Assembly (NCBI RefSeq): GCF_007004545.3 | Contig: NZ_CP045503.2 | Span: 4,620,102 to 4,684,101 of the forward strand | Direction of reading: 5' to 3' | Origin: Shewanella eurypsychrophilus | GTDB lineage: Bacteria > Pseudomonadota > Gammaproteobacteria > Enterobacterales > Shewanellaceae | DNA length: 64,000 bases | Shown here: positions 55,763 to 64,000 of the stretch, one piece after another | Numbering within the stretch: position 1 is the first letter of the stretch | Layout of the letters: every line of letters begins with the position of its first letter | The notes under the pieces: generated by a model | Told to the model about the DNA's origin: nothing | The model's database searches: none | What the model saw: the letters and a program-made list of their open reading frames with translations, nothing else | Program-made: the position numbers and the translations under genes

Positions 55763-55807
55763 CTATTAAAGAGACACTCTTTAAGAAGCGTTTCAGATCA
55801 ACAGTTT

Positions 55808-55992
55808 TGTTCTCTGGGCTACGCGTGAGCCGGCAATGTCCCTGTGCCGATACTTACAAACCCAGGGTGAATGTTTTAATGACATTGAGCAAGCTCGGCT
55901 CGTATCGAGAAGCCTTAGGAGTTATTCATTTACCCGCCTTGAACCTACGGTTCTTAGGTCGAAGTCGGCCACGGTAGCCTTGAGAGCAATTT
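55808..55992 (+). ncRNA. ssrS: 6S RNA
   Basis: About 185 bases downstream of zapA, the usual site. The closing stem pairs TCTCTGGGCTAC with GTAGCCTTGAGAG. Internal sequence keeps the E. coli 6S core: GTCCCTGTGCCGATA on the 5' side, and GAGCAAGCTCGGCTCGT, then GAGAAGCCTTA on the 3' side of the central bubble; CCTTGAACC with GGTTC-type pairing follows. It binds RNA polymerase-sigma70 in stationary phase. Ends are approximate. Confidence 0.88.
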
Positions 55993-56069
55993 ATTCAGTA
56001 ACTTAGCGTAATCATTACGTTTTTCCGCCTTCTGTATTCAGGTATCATATACAGAAAGGATATACAAAG
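55993..56069. other. junction between 6S RNA and integrated element
   Basis: 77 bases. The element's left attachment site should lie at or near the 3' end of 6S RNA here; the partner site is beyond the right edge, so the core cannot be defined. AAGGATA before 56070 is the integrase ribosome site. Confidence 0.5.
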
Positions 56070-57638
56070 ATGCGGCCACGAAAGAACAATAACGGCGTCT
56101 ATTCACTACGTAAAGCGATCCCCCTCAAGCTGCGCCCGTACTTCGGAAAAAGTGAGCTAATTAAGTCACTCGGCACAAAAAGCCTCTATGAAGCAACCCG
56201 CTTAGCCCCCCACGAAGCGATCAAGATAAACGCCGCGCTAGATACTGCACAGCGGCAATTCTCCGACTCAGCTCTCTGGACGGCTTCGCTGGTGGCCGAA
56301 GTTTCTCACAACTGGTTAACCTACTCACTACGGCTTAATGATTGGTCGATAGACACCGACATTGAACAACTAACCGAACTACTAAACGGCACCGCGCTCG
56401 ACCTTTACGCCAACCTTGCCGCCGATATCAAGCAAGCCTTATCACTGAAAGATATCAGGATTCAAGAAGGCTCTGAACACTGGCACCCGCTGCTATTAGC
56501 TATCGGTCACGCTAAGATAGATCTGGTCAAGAAGTGCCGACTTCACCGCCGTCAAGAACAAGCCTTTCAGCGCTTCACAGAGGAGGTCTTTACCTGCCCC
56601 GAAGTGATCACGCCTGATTATCTGAATAAGCCTACAGCGCTTGACCTGTGCGGCCTGAGAGACCTCTACAGCTCAGCCACTCGTCGCCGTGACCCGAAGG
56701 CAGAAAACAAGTTAGCAACTTATAACGCTGGACTCAATCGGGCGGTTTCTTACTTCGGTTCTCTTGACATAAAGAGCATTGATCGCCGCGCCCTGAGTGA
56801 CTACCGCACCATACTTGAACAGCTACCCATTAAGCCGAGCCTTAAGGCTCTTTCGCTTGACGAACAGATCATAATTGCCGACCGTGATAAGCTAAAGAGA
56901 ATTAGCTCCAAGACCGTGAGACTTAACTTAATGGCTCTGTCTGCCGTCCTCTCTTTCGGTGCCGATGGAGGCTACTTGACTGATAATCATGCTAAAGGAA
57001 TGACAAAAAACATAAGCAGAAAGCCCACCACTGACGGCACCGCCTATACTGCTGCTGAACTTGATCTGATCATGGCAAACCTTGACCCGACCCCGACACA
57101 ATACGGTCTTGCTCACTACTGGCTACCGATACTAGCAGCAAGCACAGGCGCTCGGGTTAACGAACTGGCACAACTGAGGGCTTCACAGGTCATTCTCGAC
57201 CACGAAATCCCACACATCAGGATAGCTGCCGACCATCCCGATCAGAGCGTCAAGACCGATACAGTGCGCCTAGTACCGCTCAGCGCTGCCCTGTTATCTT
57301 CTGGTTTTCCTGAATACGCAAGCAGCCAAAACGGACAACTGTTCCCTGCGCTGGTGGTCGATAAGCAAGGCAAATATGCCTACAATGTATCATCTTGGTT
57401 TTCAGGCTTCATCAAGCGCCTAGGCATTGACCGAAAAGAGCTTAAGCCGTTCCACGGTTTCCGCCATAGCTTCATCAATAGATGCCGCGCTGCCGGGATT
57501 CGTGAAGATATCCAGAACGCGATCACAGGACATAGTAACCACAGCACACAGAGCGGCTACGGTTCGATAAGCCTGTCTGTAATGGCTGAAGAAATTGAAA
57601 AAATCACCTCTATTGGATTAGCTACAAATGAGTCTTAA
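56070..57638 (+). CDS. tyrosine recombinase/integrase
   Basis: 522 residues. The N-terminal MRPRKNNNGVYSLRKAIPLKLRPYFG region is DUF6538-like; the catalytic domain has R362 (STGARVNEL), H462-x-x-R465 (HGFRHSF), H488 (GHSNHS) and Y497 (GYGS), a full set. It lies 78 bases after 6S RNA and points away from it, the normal layout of an integrase next to its attachment site. Its last 440 bases and the 100 bases after the stop are repeated at 58487-59030. Confidence 0.92.
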   Translation: MRPRKNNNGVYSLRKAIPLKLRPYFGKSELIKSLGTKSLYEATRLAPHEAIKINAALDTAQRQFSDSALWTASLVAEVSHNWLTYSLRLNDWSIDTDIEQLTELLNGTALDLYANLAADIKQALSLKDIRIQEGSEHWHPLLLAIGHAKIDLVKKCRLHRRQEQAFQRFTEEVFTCPEVITPDYLNKPTALDLCGLRDLYSSATRRRDPKAENKLATYNAGLNRAVSYFGSLDIKSIDRRALSDYRTILEQLPIKPSLKALSLDEQIIIADRDKLKRISSKTVRLNLMALSAVLSFGADGGYLTDNHAKGMTKNISRKPTTDGTAYTAAELDLIMANLDPTPTQYGLAHYWLPILAASTGARVNELAQLRASQVILDHEIPHIRIAADHPDQSVKTDTVRLVPLSAALLSSGFPEYASSQNGQLFPALVVDKQGKYAYNVSSWFSGFIKRLGIDRKELKPFHGFRHSFINRCRAAGIREDIQNAITGHSNHSTQSGYGSISLSVMAEEIEKITSIGLATNES

Positions 57639-57735
57639 TGTGTATCTTAGCTGCTTGAAGTCCCCCACATAATTAGACGAACTTCACACTTATATAGCCA
57701 ACCACAACAAATTGATACTCACATGTGTAGCATGT
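57193..57735 (+). repeat. direct repeat copy 1: integrase 3' end and downstream
   Basis: Pairs with 58487-59030. Runs from TCTCGACCACGAAA within the integrase to GTAGCATGTAGAATG just before the next cargo gene. Close match with scattered differences. Confidence 0.85.
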
Positions 57736-57828
57736 AGAATGTTTACTATTTCTTCAATAATAATGCCAGAGATTGTTATAAGTAATATAGAGAGGAGCAC
57801 ATCGCTCCAGCAGAATAGAGGTGTCACT

Positions 57829-58467
57829 ATGGAAACTTTACTACAGAATGCTATGCGTGCAGATGAAGCCTTATGGCACGCAGAGTATGATAGAGATCGT
57901 ACGGTTGGATTCTTCGGTAAGCCGAAGAAGGAACACGATATGGAGAGGATCACTATCTTCCACGAGGCTGCCGAGAAGGCTATCCTGGATGTGTTCCGTC
58001 CGGAGATGGAGAAACTACAGGCAGTACGGGAAGAGAACAGAGATCTATGGCAGATAAAGGCTGTAGGTGATCGCATGGCGACTCACTGTAGTTGGTGGAG
58101 TCGCACCTTCGGAGAAGCGTCAGCCGAGTACAAGGCGCTAGTCAGGGAATATACTAAAGGGGCTACCGCACTGAATACAGCAGAAACTCGTCTACGCTCT
58201 ATACAGGGGGATATCAGTAATCTTAACCTTAAGCGTCAGAACAATCTAGAGGAGTATGTCAAGAAGCACGGTCCGCAGGACTACAAGCTACTTAAGTTCG
58301 CCGCTAAGGCGACAGTCGCTATCGTCGCTATGGACTTCCTAGCCGGTGGAGAGGGAGTATGGGAGGAGCTACACGGAGAAGGCGCAGGAGATTGGAACGA
58401 AGGGGCTACCCGTAACGGTACGGCTAACTGGCAGCCAGGACGTGGAACACTAGGGGAGACGATATAA
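57829..58467 (+). CDS. cargo protein, coiled-coil, unknown
   Basis: 212 residues from the ATG at 57829 (METLLQNAMRADEALWHAEY), AGAGG seven bases upstream; the frame is open further upstream but through the integrase-downstream repeat. Mostly helical with long charged heptads (EMEKLQAVREENRDLWQIK; TAETRLRSIQGDISNL), a short hydrophobic segment (AAKATVAIVAMDFLAGG) near residue 175, and a Gly-rich end. Not recognised. Between two integrase 3' ends, so it is exchangeable cargo; a defence or superinfection role is possible but unsupported. Confidence 0.7.
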   Translation: METLLQNAMRADEALWHAEYDRDRTVGFFGKPKKEHDMERITIFHEAAEKAILDVFRPEMEKLQAVREENRDLWQIKAVGDRMATHCSWWSRTFGEASAEYKALVREYTKGATALNTAETRLRSIQGDISNLNLKRQNNLEEYVKKHGPQDYKLLKFAAKATVAIVAMDFLAGGEGVWEELHGEGAGDWNEGATRNGTANWQPGRGTLGETI

Positions 58468-58486
58468 TGTGCGAGTCTCACTGATC

Positions 58487-58929
58487 TTTCTCGACCACGA
58501 AACGCCGCACATCAGGATAGCTGCCGACTATGATAATCAGAGCGTCAAGACCGATACAGTGCGCCTACTGCCGCTCAGCGCTACCCTGTATCTTCTGGCT
58601 TCCCTGAATACGCAAAGGCACAGGACAGGCAATTATTCCTGACACTCAAGGCAGATAAGCAGGGCAAGTATGCCTATAATGTATCGCCTTGGTTCTCGGT
58701 CTTCATCAAGAAACTAGGCATCGACCGCGATCTTAAGCCGTTTCACGCATTCCGCCATAGTTTCGTCAATCGGTGCCGCGCTGTTGGCGTCCGTGAAGAT
58801 ATCCAGAACGCCATTACTGGGCACAGCAACCACTGCACACAGAGCGGCTATGGGTCTATCACGTTGGCGGTAATGGCTGAAGCAATTGAAAAAATCACCT
58901 CTATTGGATTAGCTACAAATGAGTCTTAA
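58487..58929 (+). pseudogene. truncated second integrase (3' end only)
   Basis: Diverged copy of integrase codons from about residue 375 to the stop, with at least one frame break near 58590 (ACCCTGTATCTTCTGGCTT). Keeps the His-x-x-Arg, GHSNH and GYGS blocks but lacks the first catalytic Arg. Starts 20 bases after the cargo gene at 57829-58467. Confidence 0.85.
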
Positions 58930-59030
58930 TGTGTATCTTGGCTGCTTGAAGTCCCCCATATAATTAGACGAACTTCACACTTATATAGCCAACCACAACA
59001 GATTGGTACTCATATGTGTAGTATATGGAA
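58487..59030 (+). repeat. direct repeat copy 2: integrase 3' end and downstream
   Basis: Partner of 57193-57735. Extends 100 bases past the integrase stop into the upstream region of the YkvA-type gene, so both cargo genes follow the same sequence. Confidence 0.85.
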
Positions 59031-59058
59031 TATTATTTATAAAATTCTGGCTAATTTA

Positions 59059-59397
59059 ATGGCTACAAGTACTTCTAGTTCGGGCTATTCTGAAAAAAGG
59101 TTTTGGAGTAAATGCAAAAGGTGTGCAACAAAGATAGGGACTGAGTCTTTAGAGAAAGTCTTATACCTATACTATGCTCTAGACTCCCCTCAATGCTCTA
59201 CTAAACATAAGGCTACAATTTATGGCGCCTTAGCTTATGTGGTATCACCAATTGATGCTATACCAGATTTAACCCCTGTACTTGGCTATACAGATGATTT
59301 GACTGTCGTTGCTGCAGCACTCGTTGCAGTTGCTACTTGCATTGATAAAGAAGTTAGAGGCAAAGCAAAGAGTAAGGTCACAGAGGTATTTTCATGA
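59059..59397 (+). CDS. YkvA/DUF1232 family membrane-associated protein
   Basis: 112 residues from ATG 59059. The DUF1232 core YGALAYVVSPIDAIPDLTPV and LGYTDDLTVVAAALVAVA is clear. The ATG at 59014 lies in the duplicated upstream block, where the other copy has a stop in frame, so it is probably not used. Its stop overlaps the next small gene by 4 bases (ATGA). DUF1232 proteins are common on islands and near toxins; role unknown. Confidence 0.75.
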   Translation: MATSTSSSGYSEKRFWSKCKRCATKIGTESLEKVLYLYYALDSPQCSTKHKATIYGALAYVVSPIDAIPDLTPVLGYTDDLTVVAAALVAVATCIDKEVRGKAKSKVTEVFS

Positions 59398-59594
59398 GTT
59401 TTTTCAAGAATTCAATCGATAACGTTAAAAAATCTATTATCAAGAAAAAGGTTAAGGACGCTGTTAATGACAAGCTGTCACTTGAGGGCAAGCATGATGA
59501 AAAAATTGATGATATTTCTAATAAGCTGATAGACAAGGTTGGGGTAGATAATATTCTAAAAGCTAAGAAGATCATCGATACTATAAAGAGTTAA
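59394..59594 (+). CDS. small basic helical protein, partner of YkvA
   Basis: 66 residues, very Lys-rich (VKKSIIKKKVKDAVNDKL), predicted all-helical. Overlaps the YkvA stop, so it is co-translated. The two-gene unit resembles a toxin-antitoxin or effector pair in size only. Confidence 0.6.
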   Translation: MSFFKNSIDNVKKSIIKKKVKDAVNDKLSLEGKHDEKIDDISNKLIDKVGVDNILKAKKIIDTIKS

Positions 59595-59680
59595 TTTTAG
59601 AGTAAGGCGAACGCCGTGAGCATCGAGGGGAGAAACCGTCAGTGGCTACTGATATGTAGTAGCCTATGATAACTTACAAG

Positions 59681-60238
59681 CTACCCACCTTTAACACGCT
59701 GAACAGTCGATAAAGAGCATCCAACTTGAGCCGCTATCTTTCTCATGCTGACCCCATCGGCTAGCAACTGCTTTACTTGCTGGTGGACATCAGTACTAGC
59801 CTTGCGACCCGAATACACACCCCGCGCTTTGGCCTTGGCAATTCCTTCCTGCTGGCGTTCACGGATCATACTACGCTCGAACTGTGCAACCGCTCCCAGC
59901 ATACTAAGCATTAGTTCAGCCATTGGGCTAGCATCATCGGCGGTAAAGGTTAGACCTTCCTTTACGAAAGTAACATTTACGCCCTGCTGTCTGAATTCAG
60001 CGACAAGGCCACGAAGGTCATCAATGTTACGGGCTAGGCGGTCGATACTATGAATAACAACTGTGTCACCCTCACGAACGAACTCACGCAATCTGTCAAG
60101 CTCTGGGCGTTCCAGACTGCCGCCACTACACCTATCAGTAAACGCCTTATCGAACTCAACGCCGTCTAGCTGGCGGTCTGTGTTCTGGTCAACTGTTGAA
60201 ACTCTGATATAAGCGATAGTAGTCATAACTGTATTCAT
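59681..60238 (-). CDS. serine recombinase (resolvase/invertase type)
   Basis: About 185 residues. Catalytic Ser in AYIRVSTVDQ; VVIHSIDRLARNIDDL and GAVAQFERSMIRERQQEGIAKAKARG are resolvase blocks; a C-terminal HTH (GVSMRKIAAQVGCSLSTVQRV) binds DNA. Start ATG at 60238 chosen; a further ATG at 60226 or a TTG at 60274 are alternatives. It resolves multimers or inverts DNA. Palindromic sites lie just upstream. Confidence 0.9.
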   Translation of the reverse strand: MNTVMTTIAYIRVSTVDQNTDRQLDGVEFDKAFTDRCSGGSLERPELDRLREFVREGDTVVIHSIDRLARNIDDLRGLVAEFRQQGVNVTFVKEGLTFTADDASPMAELMLSMLGAVAQFERSMIRERQQEGIAKAKARGVYSGRKASTDVHQQVKQLLADGVSMRKIAAQVGCSLSTVQRVKGG

Positions 60239-60250
60239 TTGGGTCTTAGA

Positions 60251-60340
60251 GTATGTATACGATATCGTACCCAATACACGAAAGCAACCCTAATGAATAC
60301 AAATAGCGTATTCTTTTCCTGTACCCGTTAGGGTGTACTC
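60251..60340. promoter_or_regulatory. putative res/operator sites of the serine recombinase
   Basis: Three palindromic segments in 90 bases: TACGATATCGTA (60258-60269) with outer GTAT/ATAC, GAATAC-7-GTATTC (60295-60313), and GTACCC-GTTA-GGGT (60321-60334). This spacing resembles a three-subsite res region overlapping the resolvase promoter. Confidence 0.5.
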
Positions 60341-60350
60341 TATTAGGTAC

Positions 60351-60380
60351 AAAAAAGGCCAACCCCGAGAGATTGACCTT
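60351..60380 (-). terminator. intrinsic terminator of the 60385 gene
   Basis: Minus-strand stem AAGGTCAA / TTGGCCTT (one G-T pair) with a 10-base loop, followed by six T. It begins 5 bases after the gene's stop. Confidence 0.8.
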
Positions 60381-60384
60381 GATG

Positions 60385-61236
60385 TTACGCCGCTAGCGGG
60401 TCTTTCGGCCTGACCATCTGCCCTGCCAACTCACCAACCGCGCCAAGACCTGCCGCCGCTCCAACCGACTTAACAGCCTTCGGGATCTTCGGCTTCCTTA
60501 GCATCTTGACTCCCGCACGAGCAAGATTAGCCAGAAACGCCGCCTTGGTCATTGGCTTGCTCTGCTCATTAAGTCGCTTATCGCTAATGATAAACGACTG
60601 AGACCCGCGCCGCTCAAGCCTAAGAGCTGACTCTTTACGATGCCCGACGACGGTAATGCTCTTTTCCTTCGGTGCCGGGATCATCTTGACCTTAACCACG
60701 GGGTCGGGCTTTATCTTACGTTGAGCTAACACGCTCGACGCAACGCCCCGATTGATGTAAGCCCCCCGCTCAAGCGGTGTGATCGCCATGCCAACCGTGG
60801 CCGACTTCATGAAGTTATTAATCTTGTCCACTGCGAGCCCTGTAGCGGCTCCATCAATCGCAGAGACAATCTTCTTGATGTGGTTTTTCTGTGCCTTCGG
60901 TAGTCCTGAATAAGACCGCCGCGCCTTCATCGTTAGTGCTCTAACCCTCGGGCTTTTCTTAGCCCCGATCCGGGAAATCATACCAGCTAAACTACTGGCA
61001 AATGCCTGTTTCTCCATGTGTCTTGTACCTCCTGTACTATGTTGTCTCATCCTTCGAGCCATGCGCTTTGCTGCTCGATTCTTTACTGCTCGATGGTGAA
61101 TGGCAAGCCACAAGGCCAACGCTTCACCTTCACTGATACCTTGAGCCTCAGCAAGTGCTAACACTCCGCTTGCTCTGGCTTCCCTTGCTGCCATGCGCTT
61201 AACGCTGGCCATTAACTGCGGTCTATATAGTTTCAT
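60385..61236 (-). CDS. basic element protein with two in-frame starts
   Basis: 283 residues from ATG 61236 (GAGGAG upstream), or 210 from the internal ATG at 61017, which has a perfect AGGAGGT nine bases before it. The N-terminal 73 residues are Arg/Ala-rich helices (AHH-type, MARRMRQHS); the rest has hydrophobic and Gly/Ala-rich stretches and ends GAVGELAGQMVRPKDPLAA. No known domain. Dual starts recall phage scaffold or holin genes. It follows the primase gene on the same strand. Function unknown. Confidence 0.7.
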   Translation of the reverse strand: MKLYRPQLMASVKRMAAREARASGVLALAEAQGISEGEALALWLAIHHRAVKNRAAKRMARRMRQHSTGGTRHMEKQAFASSLAGMISRIGAKKSPRVRALTMKARRSYSGLPKAQKNHIKKIVSAIDGAATGLAVDKINNFMKSATVGMAITPLERGAYINRGVASSVLAQRKIKPDPVVKVKMIPAPKEKSITVVGHRKESALRLERRGSQSFIISDKRLNEQSKPMTKAAFLANLARAGVKMLRKPKIPKAVKSVGAAAGLGAVGELAGQMVRPKDPLAA

Positions 61237-61375
61237 TGTCTCCTCTTATCAGATAACGGGACGGGGGCGGGTCTTAACTACCACGCTATCACTGGTAGAA
61301 CTCTTAGTTTGCATGGCGCACAGTATTGTCGGTCAAAAACGTTTTTCCCCACCATAAAAACCCTTTGCCCTGCTG

Positions 61376-62383
61376 TTAAGTTATCGCATCATATCCGCTC
61401 TCAAGTAGTGCCTTGTCGCCGAACTCATAGATAGTAGTAAAACCGCACTGGTGATCACCTACGCCGTAGGTCGCCCAACACTGCTCGAACTTATGGCCGC
61501 TGCTTGGGTCTTGAACTGCCGCAACCACTGCCGCCCCTACGTCACTTTCAAAACCGACATTCTTAAACGCTGACCCGAGTCGCACCAAATCAGGATGGTG
61601 TAAAGCGTACCTGTTGCGCCGAACTAGGTCACGAACAAAAGCCTTGCCAATGCGCCCCCGCTCGCCGTCTAAGGCTTCTAACTCGTCAACGGAACCACTT
61701 GCCACAAGCTGCGCCCGTGTCGCCTCTGGTGGCTTCTCAGAGATCCGAGCGGGTTTAATCCTGGCCTCACCTGACTGCCTGACTAAATGGACTCGCGCCC
61801 CCACTGGATCTGCTTCATCTTCATACACTGGATTCGCCGTGTAATGTACCTGTGCTGCACTGAATGGCGACTTATCACGTATGGTCTTACTGAATGCGAT
61901 CTTAAGCTGGCGACCCGTTAATGGCTCCTCGTTAATCATCCAGATATGAACCTTGAGCAAACCGCCGTCGGGTCTGTAGCTGCTGCTCAACTGGTAGACA
62001 TAATCGGCATCAGAGCAAGGCAACCCCGCCACCACTTCGGCCACGGCTTCGGCTGCTGGTTTGTCGGTTTCATAATCGTCAATATCCAGCATGAACCAAC
62101 GGCGCGGCACTTCCCGGAGCGTGGGCGCTTCTCCATCCCATTGAGTGTTTGTCGTTCTGCGTTTCGGCTGGTGGTCTTCATCTACTTGAGCCGCACGAAT
62201 CACGGCGCTGTGTGGATCGTCTGCCAACTGCTTAAGTAACTCATAAAGCTGCTCGATATTCTCGACGGCTTCGGTCTTCATCGTGAAGGTTTTTTGCTTG
62301 CTGTAACCAGTTTTGACGCCGCCTGAAAACGTCTTCGTAAGCGGTCGATTCTTATCAACTGCGGTAATTATTGTTATTTCCAT
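61376..62383 (-). CDS. archaeo-eukaryotic primase-like protein (PrimPol type)
   Basis: About 335 residues from ATG 62383 (AGGAGAAACCAAT before it). RWFMLDIDDYETD supplies the DxD metal motif, and YRPDGGLLKVHIWMI resembles the sxH motif of AEP primases. The C-terminal part (about 230-335) is all-helical, as in phage/plasmid primases. The frame upstream of 62383 runs through decamer repeats and is not original coding. It would prime replication of the element together with the helicase. Confidence 0.7.
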   Translation of the reverse strand: MEITIITAVDKNRPLTKTFSGGVKTGYSKQKTFTMKTEAVENIEQLYELLKQLADDPHSAVIRAAQVDEDHQPKRRTTNTQWDGEAPTLREVPRRWFMLDIDDYETDKPAAEAVAEVVAGLPCSDADYVYQLSSSYRPDGGLLKVHIWMINEEPLTGRQLKIAFSKTIRDKSPFSAAQVHYTANPVYEDEADPVGARVHLVRQSGEARIKPARISEKPPEATRAQLVASGSVDELEALDGERGRIGKAFVRDLVRRNRYALHHPDLVRLGSAFKNVGFESDVGAAVVAAVQDPSSGHKFEQCWATYGVGDHQCGFTTIYEFGDKALLESGYDAIT

Positions 62384-62400
62384 ATTGGTTTCTCCTAAAA

Positions 62401-62517
62401 AGGACAGGGTGAAGGACAGGGTAAAGGACAGGGTTAAGGACAGGGTGGACAATAAACGCACAGTAAAAATCCTAAGCCCTTGCTAGCCGTTTTTACTAGG
62501 ACAGGGTAGGACAGGGT
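62401..62517. repeat. six AGGACAGGGT decamers (iteron-like)
   Basis: Copies start at 62401, 62413, 62425, 62437 (every 12 bases) and 62498, 62508 (10 bases apart). Outer GGGTGGAC / GTCCACCC at 62443-62450 and 62522-62529 face each other. They lie between the helicase and primase genes, the usual position of an origin. Iteron identity is inferred. Confidence 0.65.
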
Positions 62518-62559
62518 TAAAGTCCACCCTTTTATATAAATGTTAGTCCTTATGTTTTT

Positions 62560-64000
62560 TTAGCATCTAGAGTAGCCTGCTTCGACCCTTCCGCTTCCAC
62601 ATTTAGCTAAGACGAACTCGACGACTTGCGACCCATTCAGGCCACCCCGGCTACGTGCCATAGCTTTCTTACCCGATGTATTACACGAGTGCCTTTTGTT
62701 CTTTCCCCAGCCTTGAGCCTGTAGTTTGCTCTCAAAGTGACTATCACGATTCTTAAGCAACTCCTGATAGGTAAACCCATCGGTATAGCCTAGATGTTCA
62801 GCGTGGTCATCCCATAAGTTCTGGTTCATCACATCGAACTCATAGGTCTCAATTAAGTGATCAGCCCCCGTATCACACAGCCCCAAGTATTCCCGTTTAG
62901 CTTCGGTTTCAATGGCATCATGAGGCGACCAATCACCTAAATCTATTCCTGCAAGATAGTCCCGAATGTCACTAATGACCCCCGACTCAAGCCAACTAGA
63001 ATACGCAGAACCAAACGCTTTGCTATCTGCCTTACTCACCTTATGTTCGGCATACTGGCAGATATAAAAGCGACGATCGTCTTGCTCAATAGGTATGTTT
63101 GCGCCTTTATCATTGGACGCAAAGAAGAGGCGACTAAACACCCGCTGGCTGTGGGCGTTCTCGAACTTCTTCTCAATCATGTTGGTATCGTCGGCCATCT
63201 TTCCCTTAAGCGCTCGATAAGCACCACCACCTATGGACTTACTCTCATCTACCATCGTAAAAAGATTACCATCGTCACCGACCCCGAACCTCGTAAGGTA
63301 CTGTTCAAGGCTATCCAGTCTCACTGCCTGTTTGTGAAGCACGAGATCCATAGTCCGAAACAATAGCCCTTTACCCGTACCATGCGCAGATCTCACGCTC
63401 ATGTGAACGCTTGGCCGCTCCTCAGGTTTCTGTACCATATGAGCAAGCCACTTCACCCCCTGATCTCTATCGCACTCCAACGGCCACACACGGCCACACA
63501 ATTCGATAAACATGCCGACATCACTCGAACCGAAGGCCGTGCCTTCAAGTTCATCAACGGCACCCCCGCTCACATCTAGGTAACTATTAATAGCCCATGT
63601 ACCGCCGCCCAGATCAATGTACTCGCCGCAATCAGGTCTAAACTCAACATGCTTGATAACCTTGCTATACTTCGCCAGACAACTAGCCTCAAGCGCCCCG
63701 AGTCGTATCTGTGCCGCCTGATAATCCATCCCGGCACCACTGTGTCGATTCTTAAAGATAAGCGCACCATTAGGTGTATTTGTCTGATACCACCCACACG
63801 CCACAAGACCAGCTGCAACCTCTCTGGCATCACCATAGGCAACCTGTGCCCCTGCTTCTCTATCGACCTCAGCAACTCGCTTAACTTCACTCCTAAGCCG
63901 TTCAACTTCATTCTTAGCAGCGACACCCAACTCACGACATTGAGCAACCTCAAGCTTAGCCGCCGCTTTATCACTAGCAGACTCAAGCGCCGTCTTGGCC
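62560..64000 (-). CDS. SF3/DUF5906-type replicative helicase, partial
   Basis: Open to the right edge (at least 480 codons); the 5' end is outside the window. The N-terminal visible part is a coiled coil (KLEVAQCRELGVAAKNEVERL). The ATPase has SAHGTGKGLL (Walker A), LFTMVDES (Walker B-like) and RLFFASNDKG (sensor-like), as in P4-type plasmid/phage primase-helicases. A C-terminal winged segment (HLGYTDGFTYQELLKN) follows. Works with the AEP-like primase in element replication. Confidence 0.8.
   Translation of the reverse strand, partial: AKTALESASDKAAAKLEVAQCRELGVAAKNEVERLRSEVKRVAEVDREAGAQVAYGDAREVAAGLVACGWYQTNTPNGALIFKNRHSGAGMDYQAAQIRLGALEASCLAKYSKVIKHVEFRPDCGEYIDLGGGTWAINSYLDVSGGAVDELEGTAFGSSDVGMFIELCGRVWPLECDRDQGVKWLAHMVQKPEERPSVHMSVRSAHGTGKGLLFRTMDLVLHKQAVRLDSLEQYLTRFGVGDDGNLFTMVDESKSIGGGAYRALKGKMADDTNMIEKKFENAHSQRVFSRLFFASNDKGANIPIEQDDRRFYICQYAEHKVSKADSKAFGSAYSSWLESGVISDIRDYLAGIDLGDWSPHDAIETEAKREYLGLCDTGADHLIETYEFDVMNQNLWDDHAEHLGYTDGFTYQELLKNRDSHFESKLQAQGWGKNKRHSCNTSGKKAMARSRGGLNGSQVVEFVLAKCGSGRVEAGYSRC

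Noticed and set aside
1..64000. CRISPR array
   Set aside because: The only regular short repeats are heptamers, REPs and decamers; none has the repeat-spacer pattern.

Overview
The window looks like a chromosome segment of a marine gammaproteobacterium close to Shewanella. Pointers are the ygfB-ubiH-ubiI-gcvT-gcvH-gcvP block beside zapA and the 6S RNA gene, a solitary pentahaem nitrite reductase NrfA, an OMPLA phospholipase, an Mrp antiporter operon and several small Shewanella-type hypothetical proteins. This genus call is inference from gene content; no database was searched.

Layout. 1-2474: a tightly packed minus-strand trio (metallophosphoesterase, PD-(D/E)XK-like nuclease, metallo-beta-lactamase-fold hydrolase that runs off the left edge). 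2.8-10 kb: pldA, a split-Soret-like dihaem cytochrome with a lipoprotein, a ToxR/ToxS-like pair, a cold-shock gene, small proteins, and a DMT transporter whose 3' end is supplied by a MITE. 10-22 kb: a CadC-like regulator, an FGE-fold secreted protein divergent from a large zinc metalloprotease, an RRF-like small protein, a DUF3083-like protein, an HDOD protein and lipid A phosphoethanolamine transferase eptA. 22-31 kb: DUF3297, gltS, an NhaC-type antiporter, nrfA, a dCMP deaminase-like protein, a DUF2325 protein behind a near-perfect Fur box, and OsmC. 31-36 kb: a lipoprotein that joins an alpha/beta hydrolase to a ClpP-like domain, flanked by two copies of the end of an IS200-like (RAYT/Y1) element whose transposase is frameshifted.

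36.7-44.5 kb: an unusual Mrp-type antiporter operon ordered E-F-G-(A C-terminus + B)-C-D-D-X-D, with three proton-channel subunits and an acidic membrane protein. 44.5-46.5 kb: a gene-poor mosaic of REP-like hairpins, terminators and direct repeats. 46.5-55.6 kb: glycine cleavage gcvT-gcvH-gcvP, then ubiI, ubiH, ygfB and divergent zapA, followed by 6S RNA.

55.99-64 kb: an integrated element beginning directly after 6S RNA. It holds a tyrosine integrase, a cargo gene, a duplicated integrase 3' end, a YkvA/DUF1232 gene with a small partner, a serine resolvase with palindromic sites, a dual-start basic protein, an archaeo-eukaryotic-type primase, a cluster of six decamer repeats resembling replication iterons, and an SF3/DUF5906-type helicase that leaves the right edge. 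It reads as a plasmid-like or satellite-like integrative element with its own replication module.

The most promising candidates for undescribed biology are the 1-2474 hydrolase/nuclease trio, the replication-competent island beside 6S RNA, the helically phased repeat array before eptA, and the hydrolase-ClpP-like lipoprotein fusion.
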